Source of the DNA: Peribacillus frigoritolerans
Lineage (GTDB): Bacteria > Bacillota > Bacilli > Bacillales > DSM-1321
Reading direction: 5' to 3'
Assembly (NCBI RefSeq): GCF_040250305.1
Contig: NZ_CP158190.1
Location: 2,946,001 to 3,010,000 of the forward strand
DNA length: 64,000 nucleotides
Positions 62,159-64,000 of this stretch are shown piece by piece. The position numbers and the translations under genes were made by a program. Below the pieces are notes generated by a model. It was given only the letters and a program-made list of their open reading frames with translations, searched no databases and was not told where the DNA came from. The first letter of the stretch is position 1. Every line of letters starts with the position of its first letter.

Positions 62159-64000
62159 TTAATTTGGTGAAACGATCATTTGGTCATCCAATCTAATATC
62201 GTCAATCGACCAAAACCAATTATTTTTCGCATTATGCATTCTCCATTGTAATTTCATAGAAGAAGCATCTTCAGGAACCTTAATCGATTTAACTTCATAC
62301 TTATTCAAAACATGTCCATTTTTATTATCCGAAGCAGCTTTATTGTCATAAACGAGAACTTGTTGTTTTTCCCCATTATCAAAGACAGCAGTTACTTCAG
62401 CTGTTTGCGTTCCTTCTTGTTTATAGTGGGATGCAAACCCTAGGTATAAATCTTTTGCATCATCAACTTTTACAGAAGGTGAAGTTAAAGTACTATCAAA
62501 AAAGCCTTTTGCTGCTGGTGAACCGTTATCATCCCATTCATCAGGATCCGCTACTGCTATAACACCTTTACCAAGTTCAAATTTATTACGCTCCTGGTCT
62601 TCTGCTTTTGTCCAAAAGTCCTTTGTTGTGAAGCTCCAACCTTGCCACTCTTCTGTACCAGCTGGCATATTCGAGCTATTTGTAACCGACCAGCCATTAG
62701 GAGCTGTATGGCTCCACCCGAGAATGGAACTTGGAATGTTTTCATTCACTGCTGGCTTTAATGCAGACTCTAATTGGTCAAAACTTTCTCCAAGCATCAT
62801 GTTGACGAATACATTTATATTCTTGGAGCCAATTATTTGGCCTCCCTCGTAAGCAGTAATCTTGAATTGTGATGAACCCGAAATCTCCTTGCTAGGTGTA
62901 GCTTTTATTGGCAACATTTTTTCTTCAGTTCCTGATAGCTCATACTCAAGTTCATTGTGCTCCACACTCCAACCTTCTGGTGCATCAACTTTAATTTTCC
63001 CTTTCACACTTTTACTTCCATAATTTTTCATCTTCACTTGGAGTGCAGTCGATTCACCTTCCGTTACTAAAGCAGGAGAAGCTTGTGCCGAGACCATTTC
63101 CAGGGCTTTTGTCTGACCATCAGCCAGTAACACCCTTTTACTGCTATTGTTAAATGAATCTAGTGCTTGTACCTTAATTTCATAATCAGTACCTGGCTTA
63201 AGTCCAGCAACTGGGAACTCTAAATTCTTTGGCACAGGGTCATAATAGAATTCAGAAAATGCGGTGAAATCTGCGTCCAGCTCCCCTGTTTCCTTGTTTT
63301 TGGCGGTAATGTGATAAGAATGTACGAGTGCGTTATCTTTTGCCTGTGGAAATGTTACATTTAAACTTCTTAGTGTCGATTTTTCTTCTACAATCGAAGC
63401 CTTGTCTTTAACTGCAAAAACCGGTGGTAACTGATCTCGATCGTCTGTATATTTAAATTTATTTTTTTTAGAAGGATTTTTTATTCCCCATGGTTTTCCA
63501 GTCCAATCGTCTTTATGAAAGTCACGTTTTTTAATGACAACTTCATTATTATAAACTTCTACAATCATTCCTTGACTAATATCCCGATATCCTTCTGGAT
63601 GGAACCCTTGAAGTTTGCCTGGCTCCAATTCCAAATAACTAACAGAAGACGTGCCAACTGACGTAAAGTCTTTTTGATGAATCGTTCTAGGGTCTTCAAG
63701 TGGATAATGAGAATGGCCTGAAAATGTAATAACCTGTGGATGTTTCTTTAAAGTATCATATAAAAGTTCTTTATTTTCCTGAGTTCCCCACAAGTCACTT
63801 CCATACACAGTGTCTTTAATGTGTTGATGAAGAAAAACAAAGATTGGTTGGTCCGGATTTTCTTTTTCTGCTGCAGCTAATTTTTCACCTAGCCAGTTAA
63901 TTTGATTAACAGAATATAAACCATGCGTATTACCATTTTCCGGACTTAACGTAATAAAATCATATCCATTTACTTTTTTATGATAGTAAAGAGAATCCAT
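62159..64000 (-). CDS. Calcineurin-like metallophosphoesterase, multidomain surface protein (5' end missing)
   Basis: 613 codons in the window, running off the right edge without a recognisable start. The visible N-terminal part is the second half of a metallophosphoesterase domain: FVFLHQHIKDT and FSGHSHYPLED supply metal-ligand histidines. A fibronectin-III-like domain follows (about 210-300; HSYHITAKNKETGELD, GLKPGTDYEIKVQALDSFNNSS). Next is a NEW3-type Ig-like domain (about 310-400; EGESTALQVKMKNYGSKSVKG) and a C-terminal carbohydrate-binding-like beta domain (about 440-613; WSFTTKDFW, LQWRMHNAKNNWFWSIDDIRL). Likely secreted, cleaving nucleotides or phosphodiesters outside the cell. Signal peptide must lie beyond 64000. 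Confidence 0.8.
   Translation of the reverse strand: MDSLYYHKKVNGYDFITLSPENGNTHGLYSVNQINWLGEKLAAAEKENPDQPIFVFLHQHIKDTVYGSDLWGTQENKELLYDTLKKHPQVITFSGHSHYPLEDPRTIHQKDFTSVGTSSVSYLELEPGKLQGFHPEGYRDISQGMIVEVYNNEVVIKKRDFHKDDWTGKPWGIKNPSKKNKFKYTDDRDQLPPVFAVKDKASIVEEKSTLRSLNVTFPQAKDNALVHSYHITAKNKETGELDADFTAFSEFYYDPVPKNLEFPVAGLKPGTDYEIKVQALDSFNNSSKRVLLADGQTKALEMVSAQASPALVTEGESTALQVKMKNYGSKSVKGKIKVDAPEGWSVEHNELEYELSGTEEKMLPIKATPSKEISGSSQFKITAYEGGQIIGSKNINVFVNMMLGESFDQLESALKPAVNENIPSSILGWSHTAPNGWSVTNSSNMPAGTEEWQGWSFTTKDFWTKAEDQERNKFELGKGVIAVADPDEWDDNGSPAAKGFFDSTLTSPSVKVDDAKDLYLGFASHYKQEGTQTAEVTAVFDNGEKQQVLVYDNKAASDNKNGHVLNKYEVKSIKVPEDASSMKLQWRMHNAKNNWFWSIDDIRLDDQMIVSPN

Noticed and set aside
1..64000. 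CRISPR arrays, tRNA/rRNA genes, prophage or defence islands
   Set aside because: No regularly spaced direct repeats, no tRNA-like cloverleaf or rRNA sequence, no phage structural genes and no recognisable defence gene set were seen.

Overview
The window reads as chromosome of a low-GC, endospore-forming Bacillaceae bacterium. The general gene set, the TTG/GTG starts behind strong GGAGG-type ribosome binding sites, the tidy Rho-independent terminators, a Bacillus-type dispersed repeat, a yybP-ykoY riboswitch and spore-type regulators all fit. The closest relatives I would expect are the Peribacillus / Bacillus simplex group; this is inferred from general resemblance and was not tested. No rRNA, tRNA, prophage, CRISPR or recognised defence island is visible. 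The only mobile-element trace is a decayed IS1595-family transposase near 61-62 kb.

Layout. 0.3-5.3 kb: purine salvage pair (guanine deaminase guaD, adenine deaminase ade), a lactonase, an Endonuclease I-family nuclease and a CoA-type Nudix hydrolase. 5.6-8.5 kb: a class III aminotransferase and a CoA-acylating semialdehyde dehydrogenase, probably for omega-amino acid / beta-alanine use. 8.7-11.8 kb: a GNAT, a D-2-hydroxyacid dehydrogenase, cold-shock protein cspC and an enoyl-CoA hydratase-like protein. 12-17.7 kb: oligopeptide ABC transporter oppABCDF (minus strand). 18-32 kb: assorted transporters, a LysM-CAP protein with a late-sporulation-like promoter, a PlcR/NprR-like TPR regulator, a dispersed repeat lying between two copies of a hairpin, a DEDD exonuclease, YhgE/Pip, nitronate monooxygenase, HAD phosphatase, CDF efflux protein, a lineage-type hypothetical protein and a GabP-like permease.

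32-38.6 kb: a soluble sporulation-type histidine kinase. Next comes a sigma-54 activator facing an aldehyde dehydrogenase, with a canonical -24/-12 promoter and paired upstream activator sites between them. Then a TerC-family (Mn export type) gene under a yybP-ykoY riboswitch. 38.7-52.3 kb: a large hexuronate/aldonate catabolic locus with two arms. One is uxaA - L-galactonate-type dehydrogenase - uxaB, divergent from an AraC regulator. The other is kdgK-yjmC-yjmD-kdgA-uxuA-uxuB-kdgR plus an MFS transporter. Both converge on 2-keto-3-deoxygluconate, then KDPG, then pyruvate and glyceraldehyde-3-phosphate. The uronate isomerase uxaC is absent while two zinc-type aldonate dehydrogenases are present, which suggests entry from L-galactonate and L-gulonate-like acids. 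Three matching LacI-type operators mark the KdgR regulon.

52.5-64 kb: an EamA exporter and a chemotaxis receptor with a sigma-D promoter. An envelope-flavoured cluster follows: histidine kinase/response regulator, then an unannotated 36-residue cysteine-rich ORF overlapping an ankyrin-repeat protein, then a lipoprotein with two DUF4822-like domains. The window ends with an AraC-GyrI regulator, the IS remnant and the 3' part of a large calcineurin-like phosphoesterase that runs off the right edge.
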